64,000 bases of DNA from an uncultured Collinsella sp. (GTDB lineage: Bacteria > Actinomycetota > Coriobacteriia > Coriobacteriales > Coriobacteriaceae), in contig CAKTVB010000001.1 in assembly GCA_934621295.1 (NCBI GenBank), positions 62,001 through 126,000 of the forward strand, read 5' to 3'. The notes beneath the pieces were generated by a model. That model worked only from the letters and a program-made list of their open reading frames with translations, was not told the DNA's origin and ran no database searches. Below are positions 49,355-56,967 of this stretch, in pieces. A program made the position numbers and the translations under genes. Positions within the stretch are counted from its first letter, which is position 1; each line of letters begins with the position of its first letter.

Positions 49355-51598
49355 TTACTTGATCTTAGTGGTGCCCGGCGCCAGGTTCGGGTCCGTCTCA
49401 TTTGCCGCGTCCTGATAATGCTTGGTGTAGATGTCCTTGCCATCGCCAAACATCATGTAGTACTGCATCGTGTGGTAATCAGAGCGTGCTTTCTCGCAAG
49501 CTGCGGCGATGGTATCGCTATACGTCTCGTCGCTCTTGGAGCTAGAGAGCAGCCAGCGGCCCTGTGTATCCTCATAGCCTACGGAGTTCAAGGCGGGCAG
49601 CGACTGACGCAGCGTGAGGTGAGCCTTCTGGTAGTCGGTGAGGGGCGCGCCGATAAGCTTCATGAGCTCAGAGCTCAAGTAGTTGGAAGAAAGGTCTTCC
49701 TCGTGGCTCGTCTGGGAATTGCCCGCTACGTCGTAGTTGGCCCAGATGATGTAGTTGGTCTGCCACAGGCGCTCCTGGTGCGTGGCGTCGTCTTCATTGG
49801 TGAACCAGCGGTCGTTGTATGTGTCGGGGAAGAACGGCTGATGGTCGCCCCAGAACACCACGACAACCTTGCGATCGAGATTGCTCAGCTTATCGAGGAA
49901 GTACTCGAGCGCCTCGTCGGACTGCTGGATGAGCGAGACATACTCGTTGACGTTGGAGCTGGTGTTGTACTCGCCGTCGATGTTCAAGTACATCTGCTTG
50001 TCATAGGGAATGAGGCCGGTATCGTAACCGGAGTGGTTCTGCATCGTCACATCGAAGATAAACTGCGGGTCGCTGTTGGTGTCCAGCAGCTCGAGAATCT
50101 TGTCGTACGTGGCTTTGTCGGTCACCATGCCGCGCAGCGTCTCGGCATTCTGGAAGTCGTTGATAGTGAGGAACTGGTCAAAGCCAAAGTCCTTGTAGAC
50201 GTTCTCGCGGTTCCAGTTGGTGCCATGGTTGGGGTGCATGGCGGTGGTGTAGTAGCCAAGCGACTTGAACTGCGCAGCGAGGTTCTCGGTGTCGGTGAGG
50301 TCGTACGTGGTGTACGGATACACACCGCTGCCCAGATAGGCCATGGAGTTGCCCGTCAGGAACTCGAACTCGGTGTTGGCCGTGCCGCCGCCATAGGCAG
50401 AGACATAGAGGCGTCCGCGCGAGAGGCAATCGTCGATGCTCTTGAAGTATGTGGGGCCCTGATAGTCGGCGTGCATGTTCTGGTAGATGGAGAGGTCCGA
50501 GAAGGTCTCGTTCATGATGGCGATGACCGTGGGCTTTTCTTCATCAAACTGCTTCGTGGCCTCGATGCGCGCCGTAGAGGAGCCGCCCGTCTGGTTGTTG
50601 TTGTCGTACTCGTCCGCGTACTCGGAGATGAGCTTCTTTGCGCCAGAGACCGAATAGTCTTCGGGCTTGGAAGGCTTGATAGTCTGCGCGCCAGAGATGA
50701 ACGAGGGCAGGAAGCCCTGACGGTAGTAGCTCTCAAGCGGGCGCCAGGAGTACACCTGGATGTAGAGGGTGTGATAGTAGTCGAGCAGCGTGGTGTGCGC
50801 GGCGATGCCGCCCAGGCAGGCGATGGCAATCAGCAGATTGAGTACCAGGCCGCGCCAGGAGCCCTTCTGGCGCTTGGGAGCAATCTGTGCTGCAAGGGTG
50901 CAAATCTGGATGGCGATAACCGTAAAAGCAAGGCTCAGCATGCAAAAGCTGGTGATCGTGTACGTGTAGCCCGTGCCAGCGACGGCGGCAGCGGTGGAGA
51001 GAGCCGTGAGGTCGCCGGGTGAGATGGGCATGGATTTAAACAGGATGACAAAGTACTCGGCAATACCCAGGATATAGAGGGCGACAGCAAGTACGACGGC
51101 ACCGCCGCAGCGACGCTGGAAGAGGAAGAAAAGGCCCAGCATGGCGAATGTGATGAGTGCCCACTCGAGCAGCAGGCACAGGGGATACATCCAGGTGAGG
51201 TCGTGGTTGGAGGAGAATTCGAGCCCCAGCGTGGCGAAGACGCCGGCAAGAAGGAACATGATCGAAGCTCCGAGCAACGGGTGGGCAAACTTCCCCTCCG
51301 CGCTGAGGAACGTCTGCAGGCGCTTGAGCACACAGTTGCGATGGATATTGAAATAGACGCAGCCGCATAGGAGCGCATGGGCTGCGATCGCTACGACGAC
51401 GGCCATGGGGTCTGCGCAGTCCACGAGGCCGATGGCGGACCAAACGGCGAAGAACAGCTGGACCAGCAGGATGAGGCCGCAGCGGACAAAGAGTGTGCGG
51501 TTCGGGGTGTCTCCCGTGCTTTTGCAAGCCTTGAGGTGCTCGAGCACGAGCAGCACCGTGCCTGCGGCGCCGACGAGCGAAACGAGGGCAGCGATCAT
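49355..51598 (-). CDS. LTA synthase-like membrane sulfatase (phosphoglycerol transferase family)
   Basis: 747 residues. The N-terminal third has about six hydrophobic segments (to about 300). The extracellular sulfatase-fold domain (about 330-690) has the metal-binding MNETFSDL, the nucleophile Thr in GGGTANTEFEFLTG, MHPNHGTNWNR, and VVFWGDHQPFFPDTYND. These are LtaS/alkaline phosphatase-superfamily motifs, used to polymerise glycerol phosphate onto lipid or to modify glycans. A signal and catalytic Thr are present, so it is probably active. It is longer than S. aureus LtaS (646). No other teichoic-acid gene is near, and whether the product is true LTA is an inference. Confidence 0.9.
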   Translation of the reverse strand: MIAALVSLVGAAGTVLLVLEHLKACKSTGDTPNRTLFVRCGLILLVQLFFAVWSAIGLVDCADPMAVVVAIAAHALLCGCVYFNIHRNCVLKRLQTFLSAEGKFAHPLLGASIMFLLAGVFATLGLEFSSNHDLTWMYPLCLLLEWALITFAMLGLFFLFQRRCGGAVVLAVALYILGIAEYFVILFKSMPISPGDLTALSTAAAVAGTGYTYTITSFCMLSLAFTVIAIQICTLAAQIAPKRQKGSWRGLVLNLLIAIACLGGIAAHTTLLDYYHTLYIQVYSWRPLESYYRQGFLPSFISGAQTIKPSKPEDYSVSGAKKLISEYADEYDNNNQTGGSSTARIEATKQFDEEKPTVIAIMNETFSDLSIYQNMHADYQGPTYFKSIDDCLSRGRLYVSAYGGGTANTEFEFLTGNSMAYLGSGVYPYTTYDLTDTENLAAQFKSLGYYTTAMHPNHGTNWNRENVYKDFGFDQFLTINDFQNAETLRGMVTDKATYDKILELLDTNSDPQFIFDVTMQNHSGYDTGLIPYDKQMYLNIDGEYNTSSNVNEYVSLIQQSDEALEYFLDKLSNLDRKVVVVFWGDHQPFFPDTYNDRWFTNEDDATHQERLWQTNYIIWANYDVAGNSQTSHEEDLSSNYLSSELMKLIGAPLTDYQKAHLTLRQSLPALNSVGYEDTQGRWLLSSSKSDETYSDTIAAACEKARSDYHTMQYYMMFGDGKDIYTKHYQDAANETDPNLAPGTTKIK

Positions 51599-51773
51599 AT
51601 GGTGGGGCTCCTTTACGGATTATCTGGTGTGCGCACGGCCATGGCGGTCCGTGCCTATGCTTCGCGTTTTGCAAGCAACCATAGTACCGTGGGAATGTTG
51701 AGATTTCGTATCGATGCACGAAAACGGCCCTATTTGCGGAATTTCGTCACGAAGTCAACAGAGGGTTACCTTG

Positions 51774-51828
51774 AAGAAAACGATCAGTCCCAACGATGAT
51801 GCAAGTTGGGCTACATATCGGTTTTCTT
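51774..51828. other. Imperfect two-part hairpin in a divergent gap
   Basis: In the 368 bases between the LTA-synthase-like and nitroreductase genes, AAGAAAACGAT (51774-51784) pairs with ATCGGTTTTCTT (51817-51828, one bulge), and CCCAAC (51789-51794) with GTTGGG (51805-51810) inside. It could be a leader structure of either gene. I see no gene in this gap. Confidence 0.35.
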
Positions 51829-51966
51829 TGAGGCCTGCAACGGGGTTGCCACGAGGGCTTCCCTCTTGATTTTCGGGTACGTTCGGCGGCTGCTTTGCGG
51901 TTCCCCGTCGTTTTTTCATGTACCGCGTGGCATGATGGAGCAACGCGAATAGAAGGGATTCAACTC

Positions 51967-52785
51967 ATGGCAGACGAGCTAACCATCGATACCATTCCCG
52001 CAGCGTATGCAGATGACGCTGCGCTCAGGCTCATCGATGCGCGTTCTTCGACCCGTTCGTTTACCGAAGGGGTCGATATCACCGATGAGCAGCGCGCTGC
52101 GATTTTGCGCGCAGCGAGCCGCGCCCCCTCTGCAGGCGCCATGATGATGTACTCCATCATCGATGTGCGTTCTCAAGAGACGCGCGATCGCTTGGCGGTG
52201 CTGTGCGACAACCAGCCTATGATTGCAAAGGCGCCCTGGGCATTGGTGTTTGTTGTCGACTATGCCAAGTGGATCGATCTGTTTGAACATGCGGGCTGCT
52301 TTACGCCCGAGTTTGTGGAGCGTACGGGCAAGAGCCCGCGCGTCGCGCCCGGTTTGGGCGAGTTTGCCATTGCGGCGCAGGATGCCGTGATCGCGGCCCA
52401 GAATGCAACCATTGCAGCAGAGGCCGTGGGCCTTGGCAGCTGTTATATCGGCGACATCGTCGAGTGCCAGGAAGAGGTGCGCGAACTGCTTGACCTCCCT
52501 GCCTACACCGTGCCCCTTTCGATGCTCATCATCGGAGAGCCCAAGAAGCGTCGCCCTGCAACGCCGCATCCCGTCTGCAACCTGGTGATGCGCGAGCGTT
52601 ATCAGCGTGCTGATGCGGAGATGCTCGATAAGCAGATTGCCGAGATGGACGCGATGTTTCGCCCCCATGCCACCGAGCCCGCCTCGCGCGTGCACGATAT
52701 CTATACGCGCAAACACACGAGCGATTTTATGGTCGAAATGTGTCGTTCAATGCAGCTATGGCTCGACAACTGGCAGGGTAAATAA
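51967..52785 (+). CDS. Nitroreductase-family protein
   Basis: About 272 residues from the ATG at 51967 (GAAGGG upstream). It has the FMN-binding nitroreductase pattern: LRLIDARSSTRSFTEGVDITDEQRAAILRAASRAPSAGAMMMYSII (about 20-65), with FMN-phosphate arginines in RSSTRSF, then AVIAAQNATIAAEAVGLGSCYIGDIV and YTVPLSMLIIGEPKK. Such proteins reduce nitro groups or quinones with NAD(P)H as homodimers. It is 36 bases before adenine deaminase and may share its transcript, although no functional link is known. Confidence 0.9.
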   Translation: MADELTIDTIPAAYADDAALRLIDARSSTRSFTEGVDITDEQRAAILRAASRAPSAGAMMMYSIIDVRSQETRDRLAVLCDNQPMIAKAPWALVFVVDYAKWIDLFEHAGCFTPEFVERTGKSPRVAPGLGEFAIAAQDAVIAAQNATIAAEAVGLGSCYIGDIVECQEEVRELLDLPAYTVPLSMLIIGEPKKRRPATPHPVCNLVMRERYQRADAEMLDKQIAEMDAMFRPHATEPASRVHDIYTRKHTSDFMVEMCRSMQLWLDNWQGK

Positions 52786-52821
52786 AAAACCATCGCACAA
52801 AAACGAAGAAAGGACACCTAC

Positions 52822-54636
52822 ATGATCAACCATTTTTGCAAGACTCCGCTTTGGGAGTGCAATGACAAGCTCGTGCGTGTGGCGCAGGGTCAGGAGCCGG
52901 CAGACCTTGTGATTCGTCATGCCAACCTGGTTAGCGTGACCACGCACGAGATCTTGGAAGACACCGATATCGCCGTCTCCTGCGGTCGCATTGCCTATCT
53001 GGGTATCGGTGAGTACACGGCGGAGCATTGCATTGGCGAGAACACGACGGTGGTGGACGCTACGGGCAAGTACGTGGCTCCGGGCTACATCGATTCTCAT
53101 ATTCATGTTGAGTCGTCTATGATCGGCTGCGCCGAGTACGCCAAGGTTGTGGTCCCGCGCGGCACCACTGCGATTTTTGCCGATCCGCACGAGTGCTGTA
53201 ACGTCGTGGGCCTTGATGGCGTGCGCGTGATGTTCGATGACGCCAAGCGCGCTCCGCTCAAAGCGATGCTCACCACGCCTTCGTGCGTCCCTGCTGTGAC
53301 CGGTTTTGACGACAGTGGCTCGTATGTGGATGCGGCACAGGTTGCCGAGACCATGAAGTGGGATGACGTTGTGGGCCTGGGCGAGATGATGAACTTCCCC
53401 GGCATCCTGGGAGGCGAGGAGAATGCCCAGCATGAGGTGGGCGAGACCCTCAAAGCCGGCAAGTGCGTGACGGGCCACTACTCTATTTCCGAGACCGATC
53501 GCGGCCTCAACGCATACATCGCTTCTGGCGTGCGTGCCTGCCATGAGTGCATCACGGCCGACGACGTGATGGCCAAGCTTCGCATGGGCATGTACGTGCA
53601 GGCGCGCTATGGTTCGGCGTGGCTTTCGCTTCCCAATTACCTCCCGCAGGTGCTCGAGAGCGGCGCCGACACGCGTTTGATTATCCTGTGCACCGACGAC
53701 AACCATCCCAACACGCTTGTCAACGAAGGTGGCATGGACCGTGCCCTGCGTGCCGTGCTCGGGTGCGGATGCGACCCCGTGACGGCGTTGCAGTTTGCGA
53801 CCATCAACGCTGCGCAGTGCCTGGGCGTGGATCAGGATATGGGTTCCATCACGCCGGGCAAGTGCGCCGACATGGTGATCCTACCCGATCTTGAGTCCTT
53901 CGTCCCCGAGCAGGTCTATATCGACGGTGACTTGGTGGCTCAGGGCGGGAAGGCTACGTTTGACCACGAGCTCTTTGAGTGGCCGGACTTCATGACGCAC
54001 ACCATGAACGTGGGCCGCACCTTTACCGCTGCCGATTTTGAGATTCCCGTGGACCGCCCCGACGGCATGTGCCGCGTTCGCGCCATCGGCGGCGTGGGTG
54101 GCTCAACCATTACCGAGGATGCGGTGATCGAGGTTCCCGTCGTGAACGGTAAGCTTCAGGCAAACCCCGCAATCGATGCGCTCAAGATGGCCGTGTTCGA
54201 TCGCCATCACGGCGCCGAGGGCACTCATTCGTTTGGCTTCTGCACGGGCTTTGGCGTCCATGGCGCGCTGGCCCAGACCGTTGCGCACGACTCCCACAAC
54301 CTGCTTGTTGTGGGCGATAACGACGAGGATATGGCGCTTGCTGCCCAGACACTCGTGGAGTGCGGTGGCGGCGAGGTCGCGGTTCAGGACGGCCGCGTGC
54401 TCGCTTTGGTGGAGCTGCCGGTTTGCGGCCTTATGAGCGATAGGCATGTCGAGGAGGTTGCCCGGGAGGTTGCTGCCATCGAGCAGGCTTGGGCCGACAT
54501 GGGTTGCAAGATGCCCTCGCCCTTTATGACCATGGGTATCCTCTCGCTGCCTTGCGTGCCGGTGCTTCGCCTTACCAATCGCGGTTATGTGAACTGCCTC
54601 ACCTTCCAGTTCGAGGATTTGCTGATCAAGGAATAG
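52822..54636 (+). CDS. ade: Adenine deaminase
   Basis: 604 residues, within the family range (570-610). Amidohydrolase motifs are APGYIDSHIHVESSMI (metal His), GTTAIFADPHECCNVVG, GLGEMMNFPG, GHYSI and CTDDNHPNTLVNEGGMDRALR, with the C-terminal FGVHGALAQTVAHDSHNLLVVG of Ade. It converts adenine to hypoxanthine with Mn2+/Fe2+. AAAGGACA precedes the ATG. With the xanthine phosphoribosyltransferase at 60313 it points to purine base salvage, though the genes are 6 kb apart and on opposite strands. Confidence 0.96.
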   Translation: MINHFCKTPLWECNDKLVRVAQGQEPADLVIRHANLVSVTTHEILEDTDIAVSCGRIAYLGIGEYTAEHCIGENTTVVDATGKYVAPGYIDSHIHVESSMIGCAEYAKVVVPRGTTAIFADPHECCNVVGLDGVRVMFDDAKRAPLKAMLTTPSCVPAVTGFDDSGSYVDAAQVAETMKWDDVVGLGEMMNFPGILGGEENAQHEVGETLKAGKCVTGHYSISETDRGLNAYIASGVRACHECITADDVMAKLRMGMYVQARYGSAWLSLPNYLPQVLESGADTRLIILCTDDNHPNTLVNEGGMDRALRAVLGCGCDPVTALQFATINAAQCLGVDQDMGSITPGKCADMVILPDLESFVPEQVYIDGDLVAQGGKATFDHELFEWPDFMTHTMNVGRTFTAADFEIPVDRPDGMCRVRAIGGVGGSTITEDAVIEVPVVNGKLQANPAIDALKMAVFDRHHGAEGTHSFGFCTGFGVHGALAQTVAHDSHNLLVVGDNDEDMALAAQTLVECGGGEVAVQDGRVLALVELPVCGLMSDRHVEEVAREVAAIEQAWADMGCKMPSPFMTMGILSLPCVPVLRLTNRGYVNCLTFQFEDLLIKE

Positions 54637-54668
54637 CGGCGACACATAGAGTTTTGCCCGGCTAACGA

Positions 54669-54706
54669 AAAGCGCCCTGCATCTCTTACGAGGTGCAGGG
54701 CGCTTT
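54669..54706. terminator. Bidirectional terminator between ade and kup
   Basis: AAAGCGCCCTGCA (54669-54681) pairs perfectly with TGCAGGGCGCTTT (54694-54706) across a 12-base loop, with T or A tracts at both ends. The genes converge here. Confidence 0.88.
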
Positions 54707-54726
54707 GCATGCAAGACGATTGATGC

Positions 54727-56766
54727 TTACGGGCGCTCGTCTGGAGCGATGCGCTGCATCTTGTCGACGCTCTTGAACTTGGTGAACAGCGGCACATATT
54801 CGAACGTGACGTTGGAGTTCTCCAGGCCGTACCAGCGCGCCGGGTTGCCGGCGGCGCGGCGAATGAGGTACTTGAGGACGATAGCCGTGCGCTCAGTGCT
54901 GTCCACATCGGATTCGGGGGCAAGGAGCTTGCGCAGCATGATGAACTGGAACGAGCCGATGGGGCTCGGCTTCTTGTAGACCGAGTACTCGTGGGTCTGG
55001 TCGGGGAGCTCGCCAGATGCGGAGAGGTCGGAGACCACCTGGCGTAGATAGGCGTTCACGCGCTGGTTGACCTTATAGCCCAAGAACAGGTGCACGCGGA
55101 AGACGTAATCGGTGCCAAAGGTCTCAACGGAATAGGCGAACGTATAGGGCTCGTCCATGGTCTCGACGTTGATGAACCAGTAAGCGCGGGCTCGCTTAGG
55201 GTGCTTGTCGAGAATCGAGTAGATTACGTCGCGATCGATGTAATCGGTGTTGCTGTCCTTGGTGAGGTAGACGATGTTGTCGCTCATCAGCTCGTAGGTC
55301 TCGTCATTGCGCAGACGATCGAGCTGTGGCAGGTAGGTGCGCAGCGGCAGCAGCGTTGCCTGGCGACGCTCGACGGCAGTGCCGTTAAACCAGCTCACCA
55401 TAATGCCCATGATCAGCGCTGCCATCAAAATGGTGAAGTAGCCGCCGTGGAAGAACTTGGTGAGCGAGGAGCCAAAGAAGAAGCCCTCGAGTGCCAGGAA
55501 GAACACGATAAAGACCCAAGGGAAGACCTTGATCTTGCGGTCGTTGTGCAGGTAGAAGAAGAGCAGCAGCGTGGTGCACATCATGGTGATGGTGATGGCC
55601 AGGCCGTATGCTGCTTCCATGTGAGCGGAAGACTGGAAGAGCAAAACCACGATGACGCAGCCCACGAGCATGACGTTGTTCACCATGGGGATATAGAGCT
55701 GGCCCTTGGTCTCTGCCGGGTAGAACACCTGCATGTGTGGCATGAGGTCCAGGCGGCTTGCCTCGGATACCAGCGAGAACGCGCCGGTGATGAGCGCCTG
55801 CGAGGCGATGATGGCGGCAAGCGTGGAGAGGATCACGGCAAACGGGCGAACGTTGCTGTTGAGCATCTCAAAGAACGGGTTGAGGTCATGGATGCCTACA
55901 AGCGAGGGGTTGCTGGCGTTGGCAAGCAGCCAAGCTCCCTGGCCAAGGTAGGAAAGCAGCAGACAGACCTTAACGAATGGCCAGGTGGCGTAGATGTTAC
56001 CGCGACCCACATGGCCCATGTCGGAATAGAGGGCCTCGGCGCCGGTGGTGGCAAGGAAGCAGCTGCCCAAGATCATGATGCCCGCGTGGTTGTTGGGCGA
56101 GAGCAAGAACGAGATGCCTTCGAGCGGGTTGAACGCAAGCAGAACGACGGGGTTGCCCAGGACAAAGAACAGGCCGGTGCCGCCCAGGAACAGGAACCAC
56201 AGGGTCATGATGGGGCCAAAGGCACGGCCGATCTTTGCGGTGCCCACGTGCTGGATCAAGAACAGTGCGATGATGATTGCAAGCGTGATGATGACCACGT
56301 TGGTCTGCCCCGGACCGATGATTGACTTCATGGCGGGGATGGTTCGCAGGCCCTCGACAGCGGTGGTGACGGTCACCGCGGGGGTGAGGATGCCGTCGGC
56401 CAAAAGCGCGGCACCTCCCAGCATAGCGGGGATGATGAGCCACTTGCCAAAGCGGCGCACCAGGCTGTAGAGGGCAAAGATGCCGCCTTCGCCGTGGTTG
56501 TCTGCCTTCATGCAGATCAGCACGTATTTAATGGTGGTGAGCAGCGTGACCGTCCAGATCACGAGCGAGAGGGCACCCAGGATGAACTCTTGGTTCACCG
56601 AGGTGATGCCGCCGTTGCCGGCGACGAGCGCCTTGGTCACGTACATCGGCGACGTTCCGATGTCACCATACACCACGCCGAGCGTGACGAGCATGGCCGA
56701 GAGGCTGACGGGGATCGCGTGCGCGTCAGCGTGGCTTACGGTAGCGGTTTGAGCCTTTTTGCCCAT
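54727..56766 (-). CDS. kup: Kup-type potassium uptake protein
   Basis: 679 residues from the ATG at 56764-56766 (AAAGGAGGA 10 bases upstream); the longer frame upstream is unlikely. Twelve spans follow the Kup signature LGVVYGDIGTSPMYV at the N-terminus, then NHGEGGIFALYSL, LLADGILTPAVTV, AEALYSDMGHVG and SLVSEASRLDLMPHMQV. The last 180 residues form the cytosolic domain (LFLGYKVNQRVNAYLRQVV). It is a proton-coupled K+ symporter for slow growth or acid conditions. A hairpin lies just upstream of the ribosome site. No c-di-AMP riboswitch, common for kup in some Firmicutes, is recognisable. Confidence 0.95.
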   Translation of the reverse strand: MGKKAQTATVSHADAHAIPVSLSAMLVTLGVVYGDIGTSPMYVTKALVAGNGGITSVNQEFILGALSLVIWTVTLLTTIKYVLICMKADNHGEGGIFALYSLVRRFGKWLIIPAMLGGAALLADGILTPAVTVTTAVEGLRTIPAMKSIIGPGQTNVVIITLAIIIALFLIQHVGTAKIGRAFGPIMTLWFLFLGGTGLFFVLGNPVVLLAFNPLEGISFLLSPNNHAGIMILGSCFLATTGAEALYSDMGHVGRGNIYATWPFVKVCLLLSYLGQGAWLLANASNPSLVGIHDLNPFFEMLNSNVRPFAVILSTLAAIIASQALITGAFSLVSEASRLDLMPHMQVFYPAETKGQLYIPMVNNVMLVGCVIVVLLFQSSAHMEAAYGLAITITMMCTTLLLFFYLHNDRKIKVFPWVFIVFFLALEGFFFGSSLTKFFHGGYFTILMAALIMGIMVSWFNGTAVERRQATLLPLRTYLPQLDRLRNDETYELMSDNIVYLTKDSNTDYIDRDVIYSILDKHPKRARAYWFINVETMDEPYTFAYSVETFGTDYVFRVHLFLGYKVNQRVNAYLRQVVSDLSASGELPDQTHEYSVYKKPSPIGSFQFIMLRKLLAPESDVDSTERTAIVLKYLIRRAAGNPARWYGLENSNVTFEYVPLFTKFKSVDKMQRIAPDERP

Positions 56767-56792
56767 ATCGCGTTTTCCTCCTTTTACCATCT

Positions 56793-56832
56793 CAGCCGCC
56801 TTACCAGGCATTTTTCCTGATAAAGGCGGCTG
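56793..56832 (-). promoter_or_regulatory. Leader hairpin before kup
   Basis: CAGCCGCCTT (56793-56802) pairs with AAGGCGGCTG (56823-56832), with CAGG/CCTG inside. In kup orientation it ends a few bases before the Shine-Dalgarno and has no T tract, so it may be a translational or attenuation element rather than the rlmKL terminator. Confidence 0.45.
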
Positions 56833-56967
56833 TTGGAAAACAAGTGATAATGCAATCCTCAGAAGTATAGCCATGTGGACGATGCTGTGCGCGAGAATTT
56901 GGGAAAATCGCCTGCGCAGATGAGGAATTGGGCCACAGGGGCTCTCGATCTGTGGAGAAACGCGTCG

